A DNA stretch of 64,000 nucleotides, taken from positions 248,001 to 312,000 of the forward strand of contig NZ_JH600294.1 of the NCBI RefSeq assembly GCF_000245335.1. Reading direction: 5' to 3'. The position numbers were made by a program, and so were the translations under genes. This stretch comes from Bacillus mojavensis RO-H-1 = KCTC 3706. GTDB taxonomy: Bacteria > Bacillota > Bacilli > Bacillales > Bacillaceae. Shown one piece after another: positions 54,713-63,799 of the stretch. Each line of letters opens with the position of its first letter. Position 1 is the stretch's first letter. The notes under the pieces were generated by a model. It was not told the DNA's origin. It worked only from the letters and a program-made list of their open reading frames with translations, and did not search any database.

Positions 54713-56071
54713 ATGAAAGAAACAAAAAACGCCGGACAAAAGATAAAACAGCTTTTGCACATTTTAATTCCGATTTTAATCACTCAGGCGGGCCTTTCTC
54801 TCATAACCTTTTTAGATACGGTGATGTCAGGGAAAGTCAGCGCCGCCGATTTAGCCGGTGTGGCCATTGGATCAAGTCTTTGGACGCCTGTCTATACTGG
54901 ACTGGCGGGGATATTAATGGCAGTCACCCCAATCGTCGCGCAGCTATTAGGCGCTGAGAATACCAAACAAATTCCCTTTACTGTCTTACAGGCAGTATAT
55001 GTGGCCGCGCTTCTAAGCATCGCCGTTTTAGCGGCTGGATATGGAATAGTTGATCCTGTTCTATCCCGTTTGAACCTTGAGGCTCACGTACATGACATTG
55101 CGAAGCACTTTTTAGGTTTTTTATCTTTGGGGATTTTTCCTTTATTTGTTTACACCGTTTTGAGATCGTTCATTGATTCATTAGGAAAAACACGAGTCAC
55201 CATGATGATTACACTATGTTCACTGCCGATAAATTTTGTGTTAAACTACGTATTTATTTTCGGGAAATTCGGCATGCCTGCCCTTGGCGGAGTCGGCGCC
55301 GGGCTTGCATCAGCGCTTACGTATTGGTGCATCTGTATCATCAGTTTTATCATCATTCGTAAAGCAGCGCCGTTTTCTGGATATGGCATTTTCCTTACCA
55401 TGTATAAGTTCTCTTGGGAAGCATGCAAAAATATGCTGAAAATCGGATTGCCTATCGGGTTTGCCGTGTTTTTTGAAACGAGCATCTTCGCGGCTGTCAC
55501 TTTGCTGATGAGCCATTTTAATACAGTGACCATCGCGTCCCATCAGGCCGCCATGAACTTTGCGTCACTTTTATATATGCTGCCGCTCAGCGTGTCCATG
55601 GCTTTAACGATAGTTGTCGGGTTTGAGGCCGGAGCAGCTCGTTTTAAAGACGCTCGCTCTTACAGCTTTATCGGCATCATGATGGCGGTAGGCTTTTCTT
55701 TGTTTACAGCTGCGTGTATCCTTTTATTCAGAGAGCAAATCGCAGGCATGTACACTTCTGATCCGGATGTCCTCCGGCTCACGCAGCACTTTTTAATTTA
55801 CGCGCTGTTTTTTCAGCTTTCCGACGCAGTGGCAGCACCTATTCAGGGCGCCCTCAGAGGATATAAAGATGTCAATTATACACTTGCAGCGGCTTTTATT
55901 TCTTATTGGGTTATCGGCCTTCCTGTCGGATATGCGGTCGGCACGTTTACAGGACTTGGCGCGTACGGTTATTGGATCGGGTTAATTGCAGGGCTAGCGG
56001 CAGGAGCAGTCGGTCTGTTTTTCAGGCTGGTTAAACTGCAAAAACGTTATTTATTGAAACAGGAATTTTAA
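54713..56071 (+). CDS. yojI: MATE-family multidrug efflux protein YojI
   Basis: 452 residues, 12 membrane helices in two MatE repeats: ITFLDTVMSGKVSAADLAGV in the first and SHQAAMNFASLLYMLPLSVS in the second. Cation-coupled exporter; substrates unknown. 14 nt before rsbRC. Confidence 0.93.
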   Translation: MKETKNAGQKIKQLLHILIPILITQAGLSLITFLDTVMSGKVSAADLAGVAIGSSLWTPVYTGLAGILMAVTPIVAQLLGAENTKQIPFTVLQAVYVAALLSIAVLAAGYGIVDPVLSRLNLEAHVHDIAKHFLGFLSLGIFPLFVYTVLRSFIDSLGKTRVTMMITLCSLPINFVLNYVFIFGKFGMPALGGVGAGLASALTYWCICIISFIIIRKAAPFSGYGIFLTMYKFSWEACKNMLKIGLPIGFAVFFETSIFAAVTLLMSHFNTVTIASHQAAMNFASLLYMLPLSVSMALTIVVGFEAGAARFKDARSYSFIGIMMAVGFSLFTAACILLFREQIAGMYTSDPDVLRLTQHFLIYALFFQLSDAVAAPIQGALRGYKDVNYTLAAAFISYWVIGLPVGYAVGTFTGLGAYGYWIGLIAGLAAGAVGLFFRLVKLQKRYLLKQEF

Positions 56072-56085
56072 AAGAGGTGATATGC

Positions 56086-56933
56086 ATGGCACAAAATCAG
56101 AAATTATATGAGTATCTGTCTCAGCATGCGGAAGAAATAAGTTCAGCATGGTATGAAACAATCGAGGAAACTGACCCAAATTCAATCTATGCATCAACAG
56201 ACCCGGCCGTCATTAAAAATTTAAAGAGCCAGAACCTTGCTTTCAATTATAAGATCAGCCGTATCTTTATAGATGAAGAAGAGGTATACTTACCCATTCT
56301 AAAAGCCTGGGCTTTTGAAGTCACTCAGGATCAAGAGCATTTAAAAACGCCTATCCACTATATTATTCGTGAGTTTGTCAGAGTAAGAGACTTGTTTGTT
56401 TCCTATGTGAAGGAATTTGTTCATATCAATCAGGATACCGTGAAAAGCGAAGAAGCCGAGGATTTATATCACACTCTTATTAAGGCGTTTGATCTTGTGA
56501 TTCATATTTTTATAGAAGAAATGTACAAAAACACAAGCCTTCAGCTTCAGGCCCAAAAGGATATGATCACTGAATTGAGCGCACCGGTGATCGTGCTGTT
56601 CCACAGTGTGGGACTGCTTCCGTTAATCGGAGATATTGATACCGTCCGTGCTAAATTCATCATGGAAAATACCTTGAATCAATGTGCGAAAAAAAAGGTG
56701 ACGCAGCTTTACATTGACTTGTCCGGGGTAGCGGTCATTGATACCATGGTTGCCCACCAGCTTTTCAGTCTGATTGAGGCGTTGCGTTTAATTGGCGTTT
56801 CATCCACATTGTCGGGGATCCGACCGGAAATTGCGCAAACAGCGGTTCAGCTCGGTTTGTCTTTTGAGGACATCTCACTGAGATCTACCCTTGCGTCAGC
56901 AATTGCATCCGACTTGAAATTAAAAAGGTATAA
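56086..56933 (+). CDS. rsbRC: Stressosome RsbR paralog RsbRC (YojH), 3' end frameshifted as read
   Basis: N-terminal non-haem globin-like sensor (1-150) and C-terminal STAS domain with YIDLSGVAVIDTMVAHQLF and SGIRPEIAQTAVQLGLS. A member of the stressosome that gates sigma-B through RsbT. The A5 run at 56922-56926 appears to miss one A; with it the protein ends LKLKKV at TAA 56933. As read the frame continues through the terminator to 57015, inside bshB2. Confidence 0.92.
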
Positions 56934-56960
56934 GGTCCCTATAGACCTTATACCTTTTTT
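56921..56960. terminator. rsbRC/bshB2 convergent terminator
   Basis: AAAAAGGTATAAGGTC-CCTATA-GACCTTATACCTTTTTTT. Confidence 0.93.
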
Positions 56961-57625
56961 TAATCATTCCATTGATATGTCCAATACACTTCTTCTTCAA
57001 ACCATGTTGCCATAACAGGTTCATTGTTTTTCAGTTTTTCCTCAAGCTCGCGAAGCATACCTTCCGTCTGGGTGCGATGAGCTCTTAACGCGTTCATTTT
57101 AATATCTGCTACTTCTTTGATATCAAGTACGACGTCTGCTTCACCAAGCACCTCTTCTCTATTGCGTGTAATAGCCATGCATAGTGTGCGCGGACGGTCT
57201 TCTTTCTTTTTGCGGTACAATGCCCGGATGACCGCTTCCCCGCATGCATCATGGTCAGGGTGCACGCCATGTCCCGGATAAAATGTGACAATTAAGCTTG
57301 GTTTCACATCATCTATGATTTCTTCCATGATATCAGCTAAATATTCATCATCTTCAAACTCAAGCGTTTTGTCTCGAAGCCCAAGCATCCGCAGGTCATT
57401 GATATCCATTGCTTTGCAGGCGTTGATAAGCTCTTGTTTTCTTAATAACGGCAAGGTTTCCCGGTTAGCAAAAAATGGATCTCCCATATTTCTGCCCATT
57501 TCGCCTAACGTAGCGCAAGCATATGTAACGGGCACCTCTTTTTTTCTGTTTAAAGCTATCAGACCCGCCACACCGTATGATTCGTCATCAGGGTGAGGCA
57601 GGATTACAAGCACGTGTTCTTTCAT
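56960..57625 (-). CDS. bshB2: Bacillithiol biosynthesis deacetylase BshB2
   Basis: 221 residues, start taken at the second of two adjacent ATGs (GGGTG 8 nt upstream). PIG-L/LmbE family: zinc motif LPHPDDESYG and GVHPDHDACGEAVIRAL. Removes acetyl from GlcNAc-malate in bacillithiol synthesis. Follows yojF by 19 nt in a three-gene operon. Confidence 0.95.
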   Translation of the reverse strand: MKEHVLVILPHPDDESYGVAGLIALNRKKEVPVTYACATLGEMGRNMGDPFFANRETLPLLRKQELINACKAMDINDLRMLGLRDKTLEFEDDEYLADIMEEIIDDVKPSLIVTFYPGHGVHPDHDACGEAVIRALYRKKKEDRPRTLCMAITRNREEVLGEADVVLDIKEVADIKMNALRAHRTQTEGMLRELEEKLKNNEPVMATWFEEEVYWTYQWND

Positions 57626-57644
57626 CATTTTTTCACCCTTTTCT

Positions 57645-57995
57645 TTAAACTGTGAACGGTTTTTCACTGATTTGAAGTGAAATAGCAAGTTTCCCGCCCG
57701 GCAAGTGTCCTGCCATTAATAAGCGGTTTTCTTCATCAACTGTGTACTCAGTCAGGCCTTCAGCATAAATCCAGCCTTCTTCTGTTTTTAAGCCGACCCG
57801 GTAAGGCCCGCTCCCTTTGATTTTAGCTTGATGATAGGTTACTTTTGCATTGCGTATATAAGCAACAACCGTCATGTTTTTTTCATTTAAATGTGCCGAG
57901 TAAGAACCGGTTGTGGTTTCTAAATGGATATATACAGGGCGGTCCGCATATCGTTCTAAAGATGCTTGCACATCTTCTTTTATGATTGCTTTCAT
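57645..57995 (-). CDS. yojF: DUF1806 protein YojF
   Basis: 116 residues, mainly beta (YADRPVYIHLETTTGSYSAH; AHLNEKNMTVVAYIRNAKVT). ATG overlaps the stop of the gene upstream (ATGA). Commonly found with bshB2; role unknown. Confidence 0.9.
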   Translation of the reverse strand: MKAIIKEDVQASLERYADRPVYIHLETTTGSYSAHLNEKNMTVVAYIRNAKVTYHQAKIKGSGPYRVGLKTEEGWIYAEGLTEYTVDEENRLLMAGHLPGGKLAISLQISEKPFTV

Positions 57996-58270
57996 AATTG
58001 CTCCCCTCTTTCTTCTTTTAAATACTGTACGCGTTCTGTATGTAATTTGACCAGTTGATATTTGACAGCCGGTTCCAGCTGTGAATTCACAATGCGCTGT
58101 ATAGCGGCGTAATATTTTTCCAGCATAGATTTACGGAGTCTCGGATGTGTTCTCTTATCCAAAAGCTCAAGATCAATTGCCTCTGTAATCGCTTCTTCAT
58201 CTTCATTTGAGAAAGAGCGGCTGTTCCATAGCGAGGCGTATGCTTTTCCTATTTCTATATCATTGTCCAT
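57992..58270 (-). CDS. Small helical protein upstream of yojF
   Basis: 92 residues, all-helical: DNDIEIGKAYASLWNSRSFS and YYAAIQRIVNSQLEPAVKYQ. First gene of the run with yojF and bshB2 and translationally coupled to yojF. No recognised domain. Confidence 0.75.
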   Translation of the reverse strand: MDNDIEIGKAYASLWNSRSFSNEDEEAITEAIDLELLDKRTHPRLRKSMLEKYYAAIQRIVNSQLEPAVKYQLVKLHTERVQYLKEERGEQL

Positions 58271-58344
58271 CGTCCTGCTCCTTTATGTCTTACATACATG
58301 AAATGATTATACATAATATATAGGCAAACTGAAAAGCCAAAGGC

Positions 58345-59240
58345 TCAATGGCTTTTTGATGCCCGTTTCCATTTCACTTGTGAAAACGTAAACAAGACTA
58401 ATGCAGCCCATATACAGGCAAAGGTAAATGCCTTCGAGCTTGAAAATGGCTCATGGTAAATGAACAGCCCGATCAGCAAGGTGATGGTCGGTGCAATATA
58501 TTGTAATATACCGACTTGATACAGCGGCAGCCGCTTCGCCCCTTCAGCAAACAATAAGAGCGGCAGCGCGGTAAACACACCGGCAAAAAGAGAAGCACCC
58601 ATGCCCCGCCGCTTTCTGCACCCGCAGGCTGAATATGGCCGCTAAGCAGCAAATACCCCAATGCAATCGGCATAATCATGAATGTCTCCAGCGTTAAACC
58701 GATAGCGCTTGAAAGACTTGTTCTTTTTTTGGTAAACCCGTATAAGCCGAAGCTGAATGCAAGCAACAGCGCGATATACGGAATGGAGCCGTATTGAAAC
58801 GCAGAAATAATTACACCGGCTGCCGCAATCGAAACAGCAACCAATTGAAGGCGATTCAGCTTTTCCTTTAAAAACAAAATGCCTAGAAGAACTGACACAA
58901 GCGGATTTATGTAGTAGCCAAGGCTTGCTTCAAGCAGAAATCCATGATTGACAGCCCATATGTATACAAACCAGTTCATCGAAATGAGGATTGAAGCGAG
59001 AAATAAGGATAGTATGCCTCCGTTCTTTTTTAAAGACCGCAGCTCATGCCATCCCATTTTCCATTGACGAAAGAAAAATAGCACGATACACATAAAAACA
59101 AAAGACCAAATGATACGGTGAGCTAAAATATCAAGTGCAGGCAGCTGTTCAAGAAGCTTCCAATAGAGCGGAAACAGCCCCCACATGGTAAAGGAAACGG
59201 CTGTGTAAAGAACGCCTTTTTTTGTTTCTGAATGATGCAT
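58345..59240 (-). pseudogene. yojE: EamA/RarD-type transporter YojE, frameshifted as read
   Basis: About 298 residues, 10 membrane helices in two EamA repeats: SFTMWGLFPLYWKLLEQLPA at the start and ALPLLLFAEGAKRLPLYQVG, LQYIAPTITLLIGLF in the second. A missing G (C on plus strand, run at 58604-58607) shifts the frame after AESGG. RarD-family members are chloramphenicol-sensitive-type permeases; substrate unknown. Confidence 0.88.
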
Positions 59241-59339
59241 ATTTTGTCCCTGCCTTTCTTTAGAGCATCTTATATTATATCACGTGAAAGATCGAGCAGG
59301 CATATACTATTTTGTCCGTGAAGAAAGGGTGTGACGAAG

Positions 59340-59795
59340 ATGTTTGAGTGGAACAAATACTTTCCTTTCCACAATCAATTTTCCAAGGAAGCATTAAAAA
59401 AGGCTGATCCAAAAGAGGTTGAGCATTATGTAAACAGTGTAATGGAAAGTGTGTTCGGAAGTGATTCCGCGGCTCAATTTCCATTTCGCGATCCCCTCCC
59501 GACTAAAGAAAAAACACAGCGCACCGAACCTGATATAGATATATTCGAAACAGCAGACCATGTGTTTGTAAAGGTTGCAGTAACCGAAAGCCAGCTGGAA
59601 CAGCTCAAAATTAAACATACATCTCATAGATTACTGATTGAACATTTCCCAGGTTCGACCCATCCTAAAAAAGTAAATCTTCCCTGCCTTGTCAAGCGGA
59701 AAGGGACGAAAGCCGTTTATAAAGACGGCCAGTTGGAAGTCATGTTTTATAAACAGCAGGACTACAATATGTCCGAGGTAGAAATAATGCGATAA
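59340..59795 (+). CDS. gerT: Spore germination/coat protein GerT (Hsp20-like)
   Basis: 151 residues from the ATG (AAAGGGTG upstream). C-terminal alpha-crystallin/Hsp20-like fold: PDIDIFETADHVFVKVAVTE, SHRLLIEHFPG, and KGTKAVYKDGQLEVMF. In B. subtilis gerT (yozR), in this neighbourhood, encodes an Hsp20-like coat-associated germination protein; the name rests on that memory. Confidence 0.65.
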   Translation: MFEWNKYFPFHNQFSKEALKKADPKEVEHYVNSVMESVFGSDSAAQFPFRDPLPTKEKTQRTEPDIDIFETADHVFVKVAVTESQLEQLKIKHTSHRLLIEHFPGSTHPKKVNLPCLVKRKGTKAVYKDGQLEVMFYKQQDYNMSEVEIMR

Positions 59796-59826
59796 AAAAC
59801 GGCCTGCTTCTGCGCAGGCCGTTTTT
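59794..59826. terminator. gerT/yojB convergent terminator
   Basis: AAAAACGGCCTGC-TTCT-GCGCAGGCCGTTTTT. Confidence 0.9.
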
Positions 59827-59827
59827 C

Positions 59828-60058
59828 CTAATAGAAACCGGGATAACCTCCGCCATACGGCACTGGACCGTACGGTGCACCTCCGTAACCGTAGGGAACA
59901 GGCGGATACGCATAAGGACGCGGATAATTAAAAAGAGCACTCCCAAGAAAACCGCCTAATAAACCGCCGACTAAAGGAGCGCCAAACAAAAAAGGGTTTC
60001 GTTCCGGGTATCCGGCCGGACCTGGGTTCCCGCGAAGATACGAGTGTTGAGGGTACAT
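59828..60058 (-). CDS. yojB: Small Gly/Pro/Tyr-rich protein YojB
   Basis: 76 residues. A glycine-rich hydrophobic stretch (FGAPLVGGLLGGFLGSALF) then PYAYPPVPYGYGG repeats ending GGGYPGFY. Ribosome site AAGGAGG. Composition is typical of Bacillus spore-associated or surface proteins; function unknown. Confidence 0.85.
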   Translation of the reverse strand: MYPQHSYLRGNPGPAGYPERNPFLFGAPLVGGLLGGFLGSALFNYPRPYAYPPVPYGYGGAPYGPVPYGGGYPGFY

Positions 60059-60164
60059 GACTTTTTCCTCCTTTATGTCTGCCTATATGTAAGGTATTCA
60101 TCCAGGAAGAAAAACGATTGGGCTAGAGGCTATTGTTACATTAATTTTTATTGATAAAGCATTG

Positions 60165-60813
60165 TTACAAAAATAATCCAGCCAATAAAACACAGCCCAG
60201 CCCTGTTACCGAGAGGACCGTTGAAAGCAGTGTTCATGTTTGAAACGTTTCCTTCGTGCTCAAGCCGAAAAATTCCTTTATCATCCAAAACCCTGCGTCA
60301 TTTACGTGACATGCGATCACGCTTCCCGCACCGGTCGCAAGCACCATCAATCCCGGATTTACACTGCTGTCCGCCATAAGCGGAGCAGCCATCGGGATTC
60401 CCAAATAGAGAAAAGGCACCTTTAATTCTTTCGCTATGGCATAAACAATAGGAATCAATAGAACAAGGCTGACTTCAAAAAAACAGAGCAATGCCAATTG
60501 AGGCAATAACCACAGCTGTCTGTATTCTTTTCCTTCCGAATTTGTCAATCAGTGTAATGGCTATCCGATAACCGCCTCCCGCGTCTGAGACAAGTCTCCC
60601 AAGCATTGCACCAAACCCAAATAGTGAAGCTAAATGTCCCAACTGACCGCCGATTCCCGCTTTTAAAGAAGGTACTATTTTGCTTAGATCCATTCCCAGG
60701 CCGATCACCACTACAAATGAAACGACAATAAGAGATACAAACGTATGTAATTTCATTTTAATGATCAGCAATAACAAAATAAGAACCCCGGTTGCAACGA
60801 TAAAAACCGGCAT
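60165..60813 (-). pseudogene. yojA: GntP-family gluconate-type permease YojA, internally deleted
   Basis: Starts normally (MPVFIVATGVLILLLLIIKM; GFGAMLGRLVSDAGGGYRI), meets an extra base in the A7 run at 60477-60483, then [20 protein letters not shown] and GIPMAA jump via PLMADSS straight to the C-terminal [20 protein letters not shown]. About 230-250 residues of the usual 440 are gone. A TGA replaces an expected Trp codon after KETFQT, and the last 23 codons follow it to TAA at 60165. This is a true degraded gene. Confidence 0.88.
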
Positions 60814-61136
60814 AACTAACCTCCATTATATTTTTGTTTTCTGATATAGCACAGGATGCTTATCAGAAAGCGTTTTCACTTTTTGCCGAAATAAAATACT
60901 TGGCGATATGATTGTCATCTTTTGATCAACTAGTATTTTCACACTAATCTTCTAATCAACTATTGTCAATAATATTTATGATTTTATAGGCTGCCAGATA
61001 ATATAATGGTTATATATTGATCAATTATTGGTTATATGTTATGTTTTTTATCAAGCCAGCAAATTTTTAGCTATCAATTGGCTCCGATAACAAAACAATG
61101 TGTTAACAGGCTGATAAAATCTGTGTCTCAAAAGGA
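60814..61136. other. yojA-yodA intergenic region
   Basis: No ORF with a ribosome site. Contains several TGATCAA/TTGATCA words (e.g. near 60930 and 61018) that may be operators; the yodA ribosome site (AAAGGAGG) lies at its right end. Confidence 0.4.
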
Positions 61137-61145
61137 GGTATTCAA

Positions 61146-61535
61146 ATGCCATTATTACGTTTCGATCTAATAGAAGGCCGTGATCAAAAAGCATTACAAG
61201 CACTATTAGACACTACTCATCAAGCAATGGTAGAAGCATTTGGCGTGCCGGAGAGTGACCGATATCAAATTGTCCACCAGCATCCCGAGAATGAGCTCGT
61301 GATTCACGATACCGGACTTGGGTTTCATAGAAGCAAGGATTTGATCGTCATCAGCATTACAAGTAAAACAAGAACAAAGAGCCAAAAAGAAAAATTATAT
61401 GCCTTGCTGGCTGAAAAACTAGAAGCAGAATGCGGTATTTCCCCGGAAGACCTAATGGTTTCCATTACAGAAAACGGTGATGCTGATTGGAGTTTCGGGC
61501 TCGGCGAAGCACAGTTTTTGAATGGCAAGTTATAA
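61146..61535 (+). CDS. yodA: Tautomerase-family protein YodA
   Basis: 129 residues; Pro is residue 2 ([11 protein letters not shown]), the catalytic base after Met removal in the 4-oxalocrotonate tautomerase superfamily. Two-repeat length; second half has [20 protein letters not shown]. Substrate unknown. Confidence 0.92.
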   Translation: MPLLRFDLIEGRDQKALQALLDTTHQAMVEAFGVPESDRYQIVHQHPENELVIHDTGLGFHRSKDLIVISITSKTRTKSQKEKLYALLAEKLEAECGISPEDLMVSITENGDADWSFGLGEAQFLNGKL

Positions 61536-61590
61536 AATGGTGAAACGTATTCATCTGCTTTACACTTAGAAAATGGCCAGTCAATGAAAT

Positions 61591-61625
61591 AAAAAAGAGA
61601 GATCCTTATTCAAGACCTCTCTTTT
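61591..61625. terminator. Terminator between yodA and the 88-aa gene
   Basis: AAAAAGAGAGATC-CTTATTCA-AGACCTCTCTTTTATT. Confidence 0.7.
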
Positions 61626-61626
61626 A

Positions 61627-61893
61627 TTATTTCTTTTTCAGAAAAGCTGAAATAACCAGAATGAAAACAGCCAGCAAAACAAAATATAACGGAGTGATCC
61701 AGATTTGGTGGATAGAATTAGGGTCTCCCTTTTTATATCCAGTTTCAATGCCTATGTAATTCCAATGAAAGCTGACAGGGTTTTGATCGTAAATATAAAA
61801 TTCAGGCAGATAGAGTTCCGGTTTGCTGATTTGAACAACAAGATAAATGATGATTCCCATTAACAACAGGATAGCTGTTAGTAACTTTTTCAA
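61627..61893 (-). CDS. Small two-helix membrane protein (88 aa)
   Basis: N-terminal helix (LLTAILLLMGIIIYLVVQI) and C-terminal helix (PLYFVLLAVFILVISAFL) around an external loop with WNYIGIETGYKKGD. Ribosome site GGAAGG. I do not recall this gene between yodA and yodB in strain 168. Confidence 0.7.
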   Translation of the reverse strand: MKKLLTAILLLMGIIIYLVVQISKPELYLPEFYIYDQNPVSFHWNYIGIETGYKKGDPNSIHQIWITPLYFVLLAVFILVISAFLKKK

Positions 61894-61989
61894 GGAAGGA
61901 CCCCTTCCTATTTATGTATGTTGAATTCATCCTAACATCTCTTTTTATCCATGTAAAATAAAAGCTGATACACATCATGGCCTAAAATA

Positions 61990-62028
61990 AAAAGTCATGT
62001 AAACGGCATGACCCACTTACATGACTTT
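61990..62028. terminator. yodB terminator
   Basis: AAAGTCATGTAA and TTACATGACTTT enclose a GC-rich loop. Confidence 0.75.
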
Positions 62029-62062
62029 CTCACTGAAACAAACCCTTTTCTGTTCCCTTCCA

Positions 62063-62401
62063 TTATTTCTCTTCTTCGCATACTGTGACACCAGGCTCAC
62101 AAAATTGATCGGCCCACGCTTGCATTTCTTGAAATACAACTTCCAGCGCTGTTCCTTTTTCAGTCAGCGTGTAGATCACTTTTACCGGTGTCTCGGGAAG
62201 AACCCGGCGTTCTACAATTTCGTTTTGCTCTAGCTCTTTAAGGCGCTCTGCCAGCATTTTTTGGCTGATCATCGGTATGGTTTCCGTTATCTCTTTAAAT
62301 CGTTTCGGCCCATCCATTAGTACATGGATGATCAGACCGTTCCATCGTTTTCCCAGCAATGAGAAAGCTGACTCCATTTTAGGGCACATTGTATTTCCCA
62401 C
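62063..62401 (-). CDS. yodB: MarR/DUF24 redox-sensing repressor YodB
   Basis: 112 residues from a GTG (AAGGGATG upstream), the known length. DUF24/HxlR winged helix: LLGKRWNGLIIHVLMDGPKR and ISQKMLAERLKELEQNEIV. Cysteines at 6, 101 and 108; Cys6 is the conserved sensor that forms disulfides or quinone adducts. Represses azoR1, yodC and spx. Confidence 0.95.
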   Translation of the reverse strand: MGNTMCPKMESAFSLLGKRWNGLIIHVLMDGPKRFKEITETIPMISQKMLAERLKELEQNEIVERRVLPETPVKVIYTLTEKGTALEVVFQEMQAWADQFCEPGVTVCEEEK

Positions 62402-62466
62402 TAGTCTTCATCCCTTCATCTATTGTTTGACAAGTATTCACTGATCCATTAAAATGATCTTTCAAG

Positions 62467-62478
62467 TTACATTTAGTA
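62467..62478. promoter_or_regulatory. Candidate YodB operator upstream of yodC
   Basis: TTACATTTAGTA, 10 of 12 matches to the azoR1 site at 33847-33858, in the divergent yodB-yodC gap. Confidence 0.65.
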
Positions 62479-62530
62479 AGCTTCTAACTTTTCTATTATC
62501 ATACCACGTTTACCCGAAGGAGGAAACATT

Positions 62531-63139
62531 ATGACTGATACTCTGGACATTTTGCAAGCACGGGCATCTGTTAAGGAATATGATACGAATGCCCCGATCT
62601 CTAAAGAGGAACTGACTGAACTTTTGGAGCTCGCGACTAAAGCGCCTTCTGCATGGAACCTGCAGCACTGGCATTTTACAGTATTCCACAGCGATGAATC
62701 AAAAGCGGCTCTTCTGCCTGTAGCATATAACCAAAAGCAAATTGTTGAATCATCTGCTGTTGTTGCCATTTTAGGCGATCTAAAAGCGAATGAAAACGGT
62801 GAAGACGTTTACGCTGAATTGGCAAACCAAGGTTTCATCACGGACGAAATCAAACAAACGCTGCTGGGCCAAATTAACGGTGCTTACCAAAGTGAACAGT
62901 TCGCACGCGATTCTGCTTTCTTAAATGCTTCATTGGCTGCTATGCAGCTTATGATTGCCGCAAAAGCGAAAGGCTATGACACCTGCGCAATCGGAGGATT
63001 TAATAAGGAGCAGTTCCAAAAGGAATTTGATATCAGCGAGCGCTATGTTCCGGTTATGCTTATTTCTATCGGTAAAGCAGTGAAACCTGCACATCAAAGC
63101 AACCGCTTGCCTCTAACAAAAGTGTCAACTTGGCTGTAA
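62531..63139 (+). CDS. yodC: Nitroreductase-family NAD(P)H oxidoreductase YodC
   Basis: 202 residues. FMN-binding nitroreductase pattern: ARASVKEYDTNAPISKEEL, ATKAPSAWNLQHWHFTV and AIGGFNKEQFQKEF. Reduces quinones and nitro compounds. Divergent from and repressed by YodB. Ribosome site AGGAGG. Confidence 0.95.
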   Translation: MTDTLDILQARASVKEYDTNAPISKEELTELLELATKAPSAWNLQHWHFTVFHSDESKAALLPVAYNQKQIVESSAVVAILGDLKANENGEDVYAELANQGFITDEIKQTLLGQINGAYQSEQFARDSAFLNASLAAMQLMIAAKAKGYDTCAIGGFNKEQFQKEFDISERYVPVMLISIGKAVKPAHQSNRLPLTKVSTWL

Positions 63140-63147
63140 ATCTAAGA

Positions 63148-63186
63148 AAAACCTTAGTCCGGATAAACATGGACTAAGGTTTTTTT
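63148..63186. terminator. yodC/yodD convergent terminator
   Basis: AAACCTTAGTCC-GGATAAACAT-GGACTAAGGTTTTTTT. Confidence 0.92.
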
Positions 63187-63787
63187 ATTGAAACGTATCT
63201 TTGTACCATTGGCGAGCCTGTTCAGCTTCATGCTGTGTGAGCTGATGGCCCCCATCCTGCCAAAAAACTGAAGCAGATGCCCCGCTGTCAAGCAAACAGC
63301 GGTGAAGCTCTTCCGATTCTTCCTTTGTGCAGAGCGGATCATATTTCCCGGCCCCAATGAAAACAGGAAGCCCTGTCATATCGGGAAGCTCAAGCCCCCG
63401 GATCGGCACCATAGGATGATGCAGAATAGCCCCCTTTAAAACATCCGCATAATGAAAAAGCAGGCTTGCCGCGATATTTGCACCGTTTGAGTAGCCGACT
63501 GCAATCACTCGGCTCTGGTCAAATTGATGCGTTTGTGCCGCCTCGTCGATAAAATCTTTCAATTCTTTTGTCCGCTCAACGAGATCCTTTTCATCAAATA
63601 CACCTTCGCTGAGGCGTTTGAAAAAGCGCGGCATTCCATTTTCGAGCACTGATCCCCTGACACCGAGCAAATGAGCATCCGGATCTATAAATCGTCCCAA
63701 TGAAAGGAGATCATGCTCATTTCCTCCGGTTCCATGTAACAGCAGTAAGACGTTGTCAGATGTTCCTTTTTCAAAAATATGCTTCAT
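63185..63787 (-). CDS. yodD: Phospholipase/carboxylesterase-family hydrolase YodD
   Basis: 200 residues. Alpha/beta hydrolase: LLLLHGTGGNEHDLLSLG, nucleophile elbow AVGYSNGANIA, Asp in IGAGKYDPLC and His in DGGHQLTQHE. In the quinone-response operon family (mhq/yod) with the dioxygenase yodE. 10 nt after yodE. Confidence 0.93.
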   Translation of the reverse strand: MKHIFEKGTSDNVLLLLHGTGGNEHDLLSLGRFIDPDAHLLGVRGSVLENGMPRFFKRLSEGVFDEKDLVERTKELKDFIDEAAQTHQFDQSRVIAVGYSNGANIAASLLFHYADVLKGAILHHPMVPIRGLELPDMTGLPVFIGAGKYDPLCTKEESEELHRCLLDSGASASVFWQDGGHQLTQHEAEQARQWYKDTFQ

Positions 63788-63799
63788 CATGTTCCCCTC

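Noticed and set aside
56934..57015. C-terminal extension of RsbRC beyond LKLK
   Set aside because: Reads through a strong terminator into bshB2 on the other strand; best explained by one missing A.
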